This document shows, piece after piece, positions 30,639 to 38,065 of a stretch of DNA of 64,000 nucleotides. The notes beneath the pieces were generated by a model. That model ran no database searches. It was not told the origin of the DNA and saw nothing but the letters and a program-made list of their open reading frames with translations. The DNA lies in NCBI GenBank assembly GCA_001942185.1, contig MKJV01000097.1, forward strand, positions 1 to 64,000. Reading direction: 5' to 3'. Every line of letters begins with the position of its first letter. Position 1 is the first letter of the stretch. The stretch is from Pseudonocardia sp. CNS-004 (lineage in GTDB: Bacteria > Actinomycetota > Actinomycetes > Mycobacteriales > Pseudonocardiaceae). The position numbers and the translations under genes are program-made.

Positions 30639-31532
30639 CTACGGCCGGACGACGGCGACCGGGCAGGGCGCGTGGTGCACGAGTACGTTGCCGACCGATC
30701 CGAGGACCAGCCCCGCGAGCTCCCCCCGCCCGTGCGAACCCACGACCACGAGCTGGGCCTGCTGCGCCTGTTCCAGCAGGCATGGCGCCGGCCGACCGTG
30801 CACCAGCAACCGCCGTACGAGCACCTGCGGGTGCTTCTGCGCCCACCCGGCCAGGTACTCGGCGAGCCGGTCGTCCAGCGAGCGCAGCTCCTCGTCGCGG
30901 ATCGCGGGCCGGTCCGCCAGCGGGTCGCGGTCGAACGGGCCGGTGACGGGCCGCCACACGTGGACGGCGGTCAGCTCCACGTGCCGGCTCGCGGCGGCAT
31001 CGAAGGCGAACGCGATGGCGTCGTCGCCGTCGGCCGTTCCTTCGACCCCCACCACTATCGGGAATCGCGCCATCTCGTCCGGGTCCCGTTCCTCGCCGCG
31101 GACGACGACCACCGGACACGGCGCGCTCGCCGTGAGCGCCACGCCGACCGAGCCGGCGATGAGCCCTTCGAGGCGGCCACGTCCCCGGCTGCCCACGACG
31201 AGCAGCTGTGCCTTCCGTGCCTCGGTGGTGAGAACCGCGTACGGCGCCCCCAGGACCACCTCGGACTCGACCTCGGTACTCGGCGCCACCTGCCGCGCCG
31301 CCGCCCGCGCCGCAGCCAGCTGCGACTCGGCGCGGCCACGCAGCATCTCGCGGTAGTCCAGGCGGAAGCCCGGACCGTCCGTGCGCTCGGGCAGCGACCC
31401 GCACGCGGTCACGAGCCGCAGCGGGGCGCCCCGGCGCGCCGCCTCCGCCGCACCCCACCGCACCGCCCGCAGGGCGCAGTCCGAACCGTCCACCCCGACG
31501 GTGACCGCCCGCCGACCGATTTCGATGCTCAT
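30639..31532 (-). CDS. Tandem-domain universal stress protein
   Basis: 297 residues, intact. Domain 1: RAVTVGVDGSDCALRAVRWG to VVGSRGRGRLEGLIAGSVGV; domain 2: FPIVVGVEGTADGDDAIAFA to VVGSHGRGELAGLVLGSVGN. Both nucleotide loops are complete. Start at 31532 has GGAGGAGTCGAG. The upstream region has a DosR-like box and is similar in sequence and spacing to the one before the DUF6544 gene at 34314. Confidence 0.93.
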   Translation of the reverse strand: MSIEIGRRAVTVGVDGSDCALRAVRWGAAEAARRGAPLRLVTACGSLPERTDGPGFRLDYREMLRGRAESQLAAARAAARQVAPSTEVESEVVLGAPYAVLTTEARKAQLLVVGSRGRGRLEGLIAGSVGVALTASAPCPVVVVRGEERDPDEMARFPIVVGVEGTADGDDAIAFAFDAAASRHVELTAVHVWRPVTGPFDRDPLADRPAIRDEELRSLDDRLAEYLAGWAQKHPQVLVRRLLVHGRPAPCLLEQAQQAQLVVVGSHGRGELAGLVLGSVGNVLVHHAPCPVAVVRP

Positions 31533-31633
31533 CTCGACTCCTCCACTCGTCCGGCCCGACGGTGCCGGGGAAGGTGGAAGGGCGGTAGCGGCCGCCGTCC
31601 CCGGGGCAAGGGGTCGTTCGCACGTCCTGCAGG

Positions 31634-31647
31634 GGGACTTCCGGCCG
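31634..31647. promoter_or_regulatory. DosR-like box (GGGACTTCCGGCCG)
   Basis: Between the divergent USP (31532) and FMN-binding protein (31737). GGGACTT is identical to the mycobacterial half site. Confidence 0.6.
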
Positions 31648-31736
31648 TCGTCCGGCGGCCGGAAGCCGCCATGACAGCGCGGTGGCCGGGCGGGAAGGTG
31701 GAGGCGTCCGTCCGGGGAAAGACGAGAAGGGGCCCG

Positions 31737-32195
31737 ATGACCGACCACGAGCGCGAGGCCGAGATGCAGGCCCTCACCACCGACGAGTGCTACCGGCTGC
31801 TCGCCACCCAGCAGATCGGGCGGCTCGGAGTCAACGCCGAGCACTACCCGCTGATCTTCCCGGTGAACTACGCGCTGGAGCGGGACGTGATCGTGATTCG
31901 AACGGCGCCGGGCACCAAGCTCGCGGCCGCCGACCACGCGAACGTCGCCTTCGAGGTCGACGAGATCGACCAGCGCACGCGCTCCGGCTGGAGCGTGCTG
32001 GTGCGCGGGCTCGCCGAGGAGGTCACACCCGCCCACCGCGCGGAGCTGGTCGCCCGCACCCGGGGCACCGGCCTGACGACCTGGGCCCCCGGCGAACACG
32101 GGCACTGGGTGCGCCTCATCCCGCAGGCGATCAGCGGCCGCCGCATCGTCCCCGGCCAGCTTCCGCCCCCGTTCGAGGCGGCCGCCTACCTCTGA
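31737..32195 (+). CDS. Pyridoxamine 5'-phosphate oxidase-like (FMN-binding split-barrel) protein
   Basis: 152 residues. CYRLLATQQIGRLGVNAEHY, PLIFPVNYALERDVIVIRTA, GTKLAAADHANVAFEVDEID and SGWSVLVRGLAEEV are the conserved blocks of the Rv3129/Rv2074 type split barrel. Members bind FMN, F420 or haem; the cofactor cannot be settled from sequence. Rv3129 lies beside dosR in M. tuberculosis. Start at 31737 has GAGAAGG upstream. A paralogue is at 57157. Confidence 0.88.
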   Translation: MTDHEREAEMQALTTDECYRLLATQQIGRLGVNAEHYPLIFPVNYALERDVIVIRTAPGTKLAAADHANVAFEVDEIDQRTRSGWSVLVRGLAEEVTPAHRAELVARTRGTGLTTWAPGEHGHWVRLIPQAISGRRIVPGQLPPPFEAAAYL

Positions 32196-32224
32196 CCCGA
32201 CCGGTCTCGCCGCGGCGGTCGGCC

Positions 32225-32238
32225 GGGACTTCCGGCTC
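32225..32238 (+). promoter_or_regulatory. DosR-like box (GGGACTTCCGGCTC)
   Basis: First of a pair upstream of the USP at 32337; the next box is 21 bp away centre to centre. Confidence 0.55.
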
Positions 32239-32245
32239 GATGCCC

Positions 32246-32259
32246 GGGCCTTCCGGCGC
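32246..32259 (+). promoter_or_regulatory. DosR-like box (GGGCCTTCCGGCGC)
   Basis: Second of the pair, 78 bp before the USP start. Both are on the same helical face. Confidence 0.55.
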
Positions 32260-32336
32260 TGCCACGACCGGCCCGGCTGCCGAAATCCTCGACGCAGGGC
32301 CGCAAGACGGCGGTCCCGGGGACGAGGAGGACGACC

Positions 32337-32832
32337 GTGGCAGCACCCGGATCTCGGATCGTGGTCGGTGTCGACCACTCCCTCGCGGCACGATCGGCAC
32401 TCGCCTACGCGGTGCGGGAGGCGGTCCGCCGCGACGCCCCGGTGCAGGTCGTGACGGCCGCCGAGGCGCGGTCGACTGGGGGGCCGTCCACGGCGCCCGA
32501 CCGGATCCCGCTGTCTGGCCGTCCGCCGAGCAGGTCCGCGCCGCAGCGGCCGTGCACGCCGCGCGCGTCGTCGACGAGGTGCGTGCCGAGCTGGCCGAGG
32601 ACATCGACGCCCCACCGGTCGTGACGGTCACCGCGGTCCTCGGGGCGGCGGCGCCCGCGCTGCTCCGCGCCGCGCGCGGGGCAGCGCTCCTCGTGGTCGG
32701 CAGCCGGGGCCGGGGCAACGTCGCGAGCACGGTGCTGGGCTCGGTGAGCCGGGACTGCGTGCTGCACGCGACCTGCCCGGTCACCGTCGTGCGGGCGGTC
32801 GGCGATCGCGGCCCGCCCCCGCCGTGCCATGA
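32337..32832 (+). CDS. Single-domain universal stress protein (two frameshifts)
   Basis: Restored 165 residues: SRIVVGVDHSLAARSALAYA, VDWGAVHGARPDPAVWPSAE, VVTVTAVLGAAAPALLRAAR, VVGSRGRGNVASTVLGSVSR, CPVTVVRAV. One missing G near 32470 breaks the middle; one missing C in the C run near 32820 hides the true stop, which would be the TGA overlapping the next ATG (32829). It is the same subtype as the USPs at 10719 and 43828. Confidence 0.8.
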
Positions 32833-33233
32833 GCACCGAGCACCCTCCTCGAGCGGACATCCCGGTCGACGTCGATCGCCTGCTCCAGGCGCGCTACCTG
32901 GCCGCTGTGTTGGGCGAGCTCGAGGCGATGCGGGTGCCCGTGGACGCGGTCATCCTGAACGGGCCGGGACGGCCGGGCAGAACGGTCGTCCTGCAGGAGC
33001 AGGGGGCCACCCGGGACCCGCTGCTGCACTCGTGCGCCAGGTGGAACGGCGGCCGGTGCTGGACGCTCGTCTCCCCGGCGCTCGGCGGCGGTGTGCGGCG
33101 GCACCGATTGCGGAAGCACCGGCTGCCCGCGCCGCAGGAGGTCGCGCAGTTCGTCGCGCGGTCGTCGGGCGCCGGTCGGCCTGCGCTCCGGTGGGGCCCG
33201 GTGCCGGGCCCGCGCCCTGCGCGCGGGCACTGA
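32829..33233 (+). CDS. Hypothetical protein, family not recognised
   Basis: 134 residues, ATG overlapping the repaired USP stop. It has a helical start (VDVDRLLQARYLAAVLGELE), then strands (VPVDAVILNGPG; RTVVLQEQG), a WNGGRCWTLVSPALGGG segment and a basic tail. No membrane segment, signal peptide or known motif is seen. Coupling to a USP suggests a stress role, but I cannot name a function. The C-terminal 20 residues (GPVPGPRPARGH) may not be conserved. Confidence 0.55.
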   Translation: MSTEHPPRADIPVDVDRLLQARYLAAVLGELEAMRVPVDAVILNGPGRPGRTVVLQEQGATRDPLLHSCARWNGGRCWTLVSPALGGGVRRHRLRKHRLPAPQEVAQFVARSSGAGRPALRWGPVPGPRPARGH

Positions 33234-33245
33234 CCGAGGGCACCA

Positions 33246-33285
33246 GCGGGGTGCGCCCGGAAGCCCCGATCCGGACGCACCCCGC
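33246..33285. terminator. Strong hairpin, probable terminator
   Basis: A 15-bp stem with one mismatch (GCGGGGTGCGCCCGG against CCGGACGCACCCCGC), 10-nt loop, 12 bp after the stop at 33233. First of two tandem hairpins. Confidence 0.75.
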
Positions 33286-33298
33286 TGCAGCCGATGCC

Positions 33299-33331
33299 GC
33301 ATCCCCGGGGCGGCCCCTCGCCCCGGGGTGC
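33299..33331. terminator. Second hairpin, probable terminator
   Basis: A 12-bp GC stem with one bulged T (GCATCCCCGGGGC against GCCCCGGGGTGC) and 8-nt loop. It could end a transcript coming from the right. Confidence 0.65.
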
Positions 33332-33402
33332 GCCCCCTCCGCTCGGCTCGAGGACGTCGTCGTGCCCTCTCCGACAATGCTCGCCCATCGAACCGCCGTT
33401 CT

Positions 33403-34314
33403 TCAGGGCCGAAGGTCCCGGCGACGAGGGACCGGCGAGGGTGGTCGGGACCCGGCGGCGTTCTGCTCGAGGGCGGCGAGCGTCAGCTCGCCGTACCGGA
33501 ACGGTTCGCAGAGCAGATCCCACGTAGTGCTCGCCCCGGTCATCCGAGAGCGGCCGTCTACCTCGACCCAGCCGTCGACCTGCATGTGCCAGCGCACCCG
33601 CTCCACCCCGCCCGGCAGGTCGGCGTGACGGTCGTCGGTCCAGACCTCCTGGGCCGCGCCGCGCGCGTCGAGGAGCACCTGCGCCGACACCGTCCTCCCG
33701 CGGTCGGTGACCGCGACCTCGAACGACGCGGGGTCCGGGCCGGTCGCCCATGTCGTCGCGGGCCCGAGCAGCATCGACGGCGCCAACAGGACCGCATCGC
33801 AGAGCCACCTGACCAGCTGGTTCGTGTCGGCCTTCGGCCCCGCGTCACGGACCACGGGAAGCACGCCGAGAACGTCGCCGTACGTCCGACCCCGGCTACG
33901 CACGTAGACGTCCCGGCGAGTCGTCCACGCCCCTGCGCCCCTGCGGCGCATCCCGAACACGCGGGCGGGCTCGGCGGCGGTCGCGAACAGCCAGGCGTCG
34001 CACGGCATCCACGGCCGGTCCGCCCGGCGGCGGAACCGGCCTACCATGTGCGCACGCAGCGACCGGTCCCGTGGCCTGCCGGGAACCCCCATGAACCGCA
34101 GGTAGCGCTGCACCGGTGGCGGCAGCGGTGCGAGGTCCGCGCCGGTCACCGGACCCGCGGCGAACGGACCGCCGGGCATGCCCGCGGCCCGCACCGCACG
34201 GACGAAGCAGCGCGGGGGACGCCCGGCACCGCGGCCCCACGGATCGGCACCGTCCCCGGTGCCCACCGGCTCCGGCGACGCGCCGTGCTCCTCGAACTCC
34301 AGGTAAACCGCCAT
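33403..34314 (-). CDS. DUF6544-type protein (DUF6920 family)
   Basis: 303 residues. Blocks LPPPVQRYLRFMGVPGRPRD, RAHMVGRFRRRADRPWMPCD and LCDAVLLAPSMLL are typical of this actinobacterial family of unknown function, with TWDLLCEPFRYGELTLAALE near the end. Start at 34314 (MAVYLEFEEHG) has GGAGG nine bases upstream. It may reach the membrane but no helix is clear. Its upstream region is a near copy of the one before the USP at 31532. Confidence 0.7.
   Translation of the reverse strand: MAVYLEFEEHGASPEPVGTGDGADPWGRGAGRPPRCFVRAVRAAGMPGGPFAAGPVTGADLAPLPPPVQRYLRFMGVPGRPRDRSLRAHMVGRFRRRADRPWMPCDAWLFATAAEPARVFGMRRRGAGAWTTRRDVYVRSRGRTYGDVLGVLPVVRDAGPKADTNQLVRWLCDAVLLAPSMLLGPATTWATGPDPASFEVAVTDRGRTVSAQVLLDARGAAQEVWTDDRHADLPGGVERVRWHMQVDGWVEVDGRSRMTGASTTWDLLCEPFRYGELTLAALEQNAAGSRPPSPVPRRRDLRP
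33406..33419 (-). promoter_or_regulatory. DosR-like box (GGGACCTTCGGCCC on minus strand)
   Basis: A consensus-perfect box lying in the last codons of the DUF6544 gene, with no protein gene starting on either side within several hundred bases. See the finding on a possible small RNA. Confidence 0.6.
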
Positions 34315-34415
34315 CCGATCCGTCCTCCACTCGTCGCTCCCGACGGTGCCGGGAGCTCGCCGCAGGCGGTAGCGGCGCCCGCCTCCGCCCCGGGAGGCCG
34401 TTCGCGCGATCGTGC

Positions 34416-34429
34416 AGGACCTCCGACCG
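34416..34429 (-). promoter_or_regulatory. DosR-like box (AGGACCTCCGACCG)
   Basis: About 100 bp upstream of the DUF6544 gene. Same core as the box at 55598. Confidence 0.5.
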
Positions 34430-34488
34430 GGCCACGCTCTCGCACTGCCGTCGGCGAACCCGTCCAAGGACGTCCGTACCTCCGCCAG

Positions 34489-34502
34489 ACGACCTTGGTC
34501 CC
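34489..34502 (+). promoter_or_regulatory. DosR-like box (ACGACCTTGGTCCC)
   Basis: 88 bp upstream of the DoxX-type gene, right half perfect (CTTGGTCCC). Confidence 0.5.
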
Positions 34503-34589
34503 GCGAAGACCGGGCGTTCCGGCAGGCGCGGCCGCACGCTGCCGGCGCGACGGTGATCCCTCCGTGAACGACCACCGGAAGGACACGTC

Positions 34590-35171
34590 ATGGCTCAGCA
34601 GATCCCGACCCGACCAGGTTCCGGACGTCCGCTGCCCGTCACCCCCGCCGACGACAGGACCGGCGCACGCTCGCTGGCGGCACTGCGCACCTGCACGGGG
34701 TTCGTGTTCCTGTGGGCCTTCCTCGACAAGACCTTCGGGCTCGGATACGCCACCCCCGCGGCGCGGGCGTGGGTCAACGGCGGATCTCCGACCGGAGGAT
34801 TCCTGTCCTCGGTGCAGGTCGGGCCGTTCCGGCCGGCGTTCCACGCCATCGCCGGTGCGTGGTGGGCCGACACGCTGTCCATGCTCGGGCTGCTCGGCAT
34901 CGGTGTCGCGGTAATCGCCGGTGTCGCGCTGAGGATCTCCGCGGTCGCCGGGGTGCTACTCCTCGCGATGATGTGGTTCGCCGAATTCCCACCGGCGCAG
35001 CACGCCGCGGACGGCGCGGCGACGGCATCGACCAACCCGCTGGTGAACCACCACGTCATCTACGCGCTCGCGCTCCTCGTGGTGGCCGCCACCGGAGCGG
35101 GCGGGACCTGGGGCATCGGCCGGCAGTGGGCGCGGCTCGCCTTCGTCCGGCGCCACCGCTGGGCCCGCTAG
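34590..35171 (+). CDS. DoxX/DoxD-like membrane protein
   Basis: 193 residues with about four transmembrane helices (LAALRTCTGFVFLWAFLDK; MLGLLGIGVAVIAGVALRIS; AVAGVLLLAMMWFAEFPP; HHVIYALALLVVAATGAGG). The FLDKTFGLGYATP region and late His pair NHHVIYA are typical of DoxX/thiosulfate:quinone oxidoreductase large-subunit relatives. No DoxA partner is adjacent, so an electron-transfer role is only possible. It ends before a strong bidirectional terminator. Confidence 0.8.
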   Translation: MAQQIPTRPGSGRPLPVTPADDRTGARSLAALRTCTGFVFLWAFLDKTFGLGYATPAARAWVNGGSPTGGFLSSVQVGPFRPAFHAIAGAWWADTLSMLGLLGIGVAVIAGVALRISAVAGVLLLAMMWFAEFPPAQHAADGAATASTNPLVNHHVIYALALLVVAATGAGGTWGIGRQWARLAFVRRHRWAR

Positions 35172-35314
35172 CACCTCGCAACCGGCTTCGTCACGGGCGG
35201 GGGCGACGTCCCGCGGCCACCGGGGGTGGAACGCCTCCGTGCAACGCCACGATCGTCCACGCCGCACCCGACCGGTCCGGCACGCACATCCCGGCGGCGG
35301 CGTCCTGACGAGTT

Positions 35315-35344
35315 CGAGGCCCCGGCCATCCGGCCGGGGCCTCG
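35315..35344. terminator. Bidirectional hairpin terminator
   Basis: A perfect 13-bp stem (CGAGGCCCCGGCC against GGCCGGGGCCTCG) with a 4-nt loop, between convergent genes ending 35171 and 35378. Confidence 0.8.
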
Positions 35345-35377
35345 ATGCACGCCTGGTCGGATCGCACCTCCTGACGC

Positions 35378-36166
35378 TCAGGACTCGACGAACAGGCCGA
35401 TGACGTTCCCGTCGGGGTCGGCGAACATCGCGAAAGCCATGCCGGCGTCGATCTCGGTCGGTCCCATCACGGTCCGGCCCCCGAGCTCGTTCGCACGGGC
35501 GAGGGCCGCGTCGAGATCGCGGACCGCGACGTAGAAGGTGACCCAGGGCGGGGCATCCGGCGGCGCGGCGACGATCCCGCCGCCTATTCCCGACGCTGAT
35601 CCGGTCCGCACCACCCCGTAACCCGTCCTGTCGTCGACGTCGATCGCCCATCCGAACAGTTGTGAGAAGAACCGCCTGCTCCGGTCACCGTCGAGAGCGC
35701 CGATCTCGAAGTGCACCACCGGTGACCCGCGGTCCGTGCCTTCGGCATCGGCCCGGGACCGCTCGCTGGTCAGTAGCACGTCGAGCACGTCGCGGGCCGA
35801 CACGATGCCGATCGCCTCCTCCCCGTCCCCGACCGGGACGTGCCGGATGCCGGCATCGAGCATGAGCGATGCGGTGTCCGCGATGCTGTCGTCGGGATCG
35901 GCCCACACGAGCTCGGACGTCATCATGTCCGCTGCCTGGGCGTCGTCGAGCGACCGGCCCGCCGCGACGGCCCCGACCACGTCACGCTCGGAGATCAGGC
36001 CGAGGGCGCGGCTGCCGTCTGCGACCAGGACGGCACTGACCTCGTCCGCTGCCAGCTCCCTCGCCACGTCCTGCAGCGACTGCCAGCTCGGCACCGTCGC
36101 CACGACGCGGGTCATGACGAGGCGGACGGGATCGGACGGGTTGGCTTCCCGGGTCGTGGTGGTCAT
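35378..36166 (-). CDS. CBS-pair / VOC (glyoxalase-like) fusion protein
   Basis: 262 residues, intact. Residues 1-130 are a CBS pair: LVMTRVVATVPSWQSLQDVA with GLISERDVVGA, then DMMTSELVWADPDDSIADTA with GIVSARDVLDV. Residues 145-262 are a vicinal-oxygen-chelate domain: VVHFEIGALDGDRSRRFFSQ, PPWVTFYVAVRDLDAALARA, GMAFAMFADPDGNVIGLF. VOC domains include glyoxalases and antibiotic-binding proteins. Adenine nucleotide binding at CBS could gate the VOC domain. Start 36166 has GGAGAAGCG. A DosR-like box lies 86 bp upstream. Confidence 0.88.
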   Translation of the reverse strand: MTTTTREANPSDPVRLVMTRVVATVPSWQSLQDVARELAADEVSAVLVADGSRALGLISERDVVGAVAAGRSLDDAQAADMMTSELVWADPDDSIADTASLMLDAGIRHVPVGDGEEAIGIVSARDVLDVLLTSERSRADAEGTDRGSPVVHFEIGALDGDRSRRFFSQLFGWAIDVDDRTGYGVVRTGSASGIGGGIVAAPPDAPPWVTFYVAVRDLDAALARANELGGRTVMGPTEIDAGMAFAMFADPDGNVIGLFVES

Positions 36167-36251
36167 CGCTTCTCCGTTCGTCGCTGTGGGACACCGAGCA
36201 GGGTTCCGGCCGACGCCGTCCTCCGGCAGCGGCCGGAGGCCCTGTCCCGGC

Positions 36252-36265
36252 GGGACCTCCGACTC
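36252..36265 (-). promoter_or_regulatory. DosR-like box (GGGACCTCCGACTC)
   Basis: In the gap between the Rip3-like gene stop and the CBS-VOC start. Confidence 0.45.
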
Positions 36266-36269
36266 CTGA

Positions 36270-37412
36270 TCACCGGGTCCGCGCGGCGCCGGTCCGGAGG
36301 GCCTGGAGCTCGACGGCACGGCGCACGTCGTCGATCCCGATCACCCCGACCGCGCGCCCGTCGGGCTGCGTGACGACGAGGCCGGCCGGATCGACCGACC
36401 GGCGCAGGACCTCCACGGCCGGTGTGTCCACGCCGACGACGCCGTCCGGACGCAACGGCCGGACCACGTCCCGCACCGCGGTCGCCGGTCGCGCGTCCAG
36501 GGGTACGGCGACGAGGTCGGCGAGGGTGAGCCAGCCGATCGGCCGGCCGTGGAAGTCGACCACCGGGAACACGGCGACCGGTGGCGCCGCGGGCTCGAGC
36601 AGCTGGTCGACCAGCGCCCCGACGGTCCACCAGCCCGCCGCGAAGTACGGCTCCGGCCGCATCACGTCCGCGGCGACGAGACCGGTGAGACGCTCGGTCA
36701 TGATCCCCTGCACCCGCTCGCCCGCCGCCGCGCCGGTGAGGAACCACCCGACGAGCACCAGCCACAACCCGTCCAACCGACCGTTGACCAGCAGCAGGAC
36801 CCCCACCGCGGCCACCACCGCACCCAGGAACTGGCCGGCACCGGCCGCGCGGCGGGTCGCCCGCTCCCGGCTGCCGGTGCGCCGCCACACCAGCCCGTGC
36901 AGCACCCGGCCTCCGTCCAGCGGGGTGCCGGGCAGCAGGTTGAAGATCCCCAGCATCAGGTTCACCGTGGCCAGCCACGACAGCACGGCCGTGAGGAGGG
37001 CCTCGGCACCCACCGCCGCGGTGGCCCAGCCGCCGGCGGCGAAGGCGGCGGCGAGACCGAGGCTCACAAGTGGCCCCACCAGCGCGACCCGGATCTCGGT
37101 TCCCGGGCGGTCCGGCTGGTCCTCCAGCTCCGACACGCCGCCGAGCAGCCAGAGGGTGATGGAGCGGACCCCGAGTCCTGCGCGGCGCGCGACGATCGCG
37201 TGCGCCACCTCGTGCGCCAGGAGCGACAGCACGAACACCGCCGCGCCGGCGGCACCGGCGAGCAGGTAGGTCGCCGCGGTGTGGCCCGGCGCCATGGCGG
37301 GGAGGACGTTCAGCGCGAGCAGCTCGCCCAGCAGCACCACGACGACGAGCGCGGACCAGTGGGCGCCGACCGGGATGCCGTCGATCCGGCCGAACGAGAT
37401 CGTCGCCCTCAC
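36270..37412 (-). CDS. Site-2 metalloprotease with CBS pair (Rip3/Rv2625c-like)
   Basis: 380 residues, intact. A polytopic M50 protease with zinc site HEVAH (H67, E68, H71) and third ligand D166 in NLLPGTPLDGGRV, followed by a cytoplasmic CBS pair (ADVMRPEPYFAAGWWTVGAL; VVRPLRPDGVVGVDTPAVE). M50 enzymes cut transmembrane substrates such as anti-sigma factors. Rv2625c (Rip3) is DosR-regulated with the same layout. The GTG start overlaps the stop of the HPF-like gene (GTGA). Confidence 0.92.
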   Translation of the reverse strand: MRATISFGRIDGIPVGAHWSALVVVVLLGELLALNVLPAMAPGHTAATYLLAGAAGAAVFVLSLLAHEVAHAIVARRAGLGVRSITLWLLGGVSELEDQPDRPGTEIRVALVGPLVSLGLAAAFAAGGWATAAVGAEALLTAVLSWLATVNLMLGIFNLLPGTPLDGGRVLHGLVWRRTGSRERATRRAAGAGQFLGAVVAAVGVLLLVNGRLDGLWLVLVGWFLTGAAAGERVQGIMTERLTGLVAADVMRPEPYFAAGWWTVGALVDQLLEPAAPPVAVFPVVDFHGRPIGWLTLADLVAVPLDARPATAVRDVVRPLRPDGVVGVDTPAVEVLRRSVDPAGLVVTQPDGRAVGVIGIDDVRRAVELQALRTGAARTR

Positions 37413-37828
37413 TCGGCCACCCCCGTCGGTTCCGGCCCGGGCCCGGGGCTGCTCGGGTAGCCGTGCCGCCACTCGTGCGGCTCGCCGTGGAACACCCGTC
37501 CCCTGCGGGCCTCCCAGTGCAGCGCGGCGCGGCGCACCCGCTCGTCGAGCCGGTCGACGAGCCGGTCGACCGCTTCCCGGGGCGTCGACCCCGTGCACCG
37601 CACACGCAGCAGGGTCCCCTCGAGGTCGATGTTCGCCGCCGCGGTCACCGGCCGCCCACGGTCCGGAGCGGAGGGACCGGACACGCGCACGCGGGCGTGC
37701 AGCACCCTCCTGTCCGCCCGTCCCAGTACAGCGGCGACCTTGCGCACGGCGTAGCCGCGCAGGTCGTCGGCGATGGGCCCGTCCAGCTCGACGACGAGGC
37801 CGGCCGGAGTGTGTCGTTCTCGACGCAT
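37409..37828 (-). CDS. Ribosome hibernation factor-like protein (HPF/RaiA family)
   Basis: 139 residues. VVELDGPIADDLRGYAVRKV, VLHARVRVSGPSAPDRGRPV, ANIDLEGTLLRVRCTGSTPR and EAVDRLVDRLDERVRRAALH form the beta-alpha-beta-beta-beta-alpha pattern of HPF/YfiA N-domains, which block the ribosomal A and P sites. There is no long C-terminal dimer domain. Rv0079 is the DosR-linked hibernation-type factor of M. tuberculosis. Start at 37828 (MRRERHTPAG) lacks a clear ribosome site. It is coupled to the Rip3-like gene. Confidence 0.8.
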   Translation of the reverse strand: MRRERHTPAGLVVELDGPIADDLRGYAVRKVAAVLGRADRRVLHARVRVSGPSAPDRGRPVTAAANIDLEGTLLRVRCTGSTPREAVDRLVDRLDERVRRAALHWEARRGRVFHGEPHEWRHGYPSSPGPGPEPTGVAE

Positions 37829-38026
37829 GCGCCGACGGTGGCACCGCCGGGGCGGCAGGAGCAGAGGCGTGCGACCCGTGATGAGGGGGTCCACCGGCAG
37901 CCCCGGCGCGCCGTCGTGACCACGGGACCGAGAGCCGGTACCGCCCGAGGCGCCGACACCGATCGACGAACTGCGGAACGTTCAGGGGTGCCCTCTGCGA
38001 CCCGCCGCGTCGGCCCCGGGGAAGAG

Positions 38027-38040
38027 AGGACCTTGGCCTC
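38027..38040 (+). promoter_or_regulatory. DosR-like box (AGGACCTTGGCCTC)
   Basis: 26 bp before the acyltransferase start, close enough that the transcript would be almost leaderless or start farther in. It may also serve the divergent HPF operon. Confidence 0.45.
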
Positions 38041-38065
38041 TGTGGGCCCGCAACGGCACGGCACG

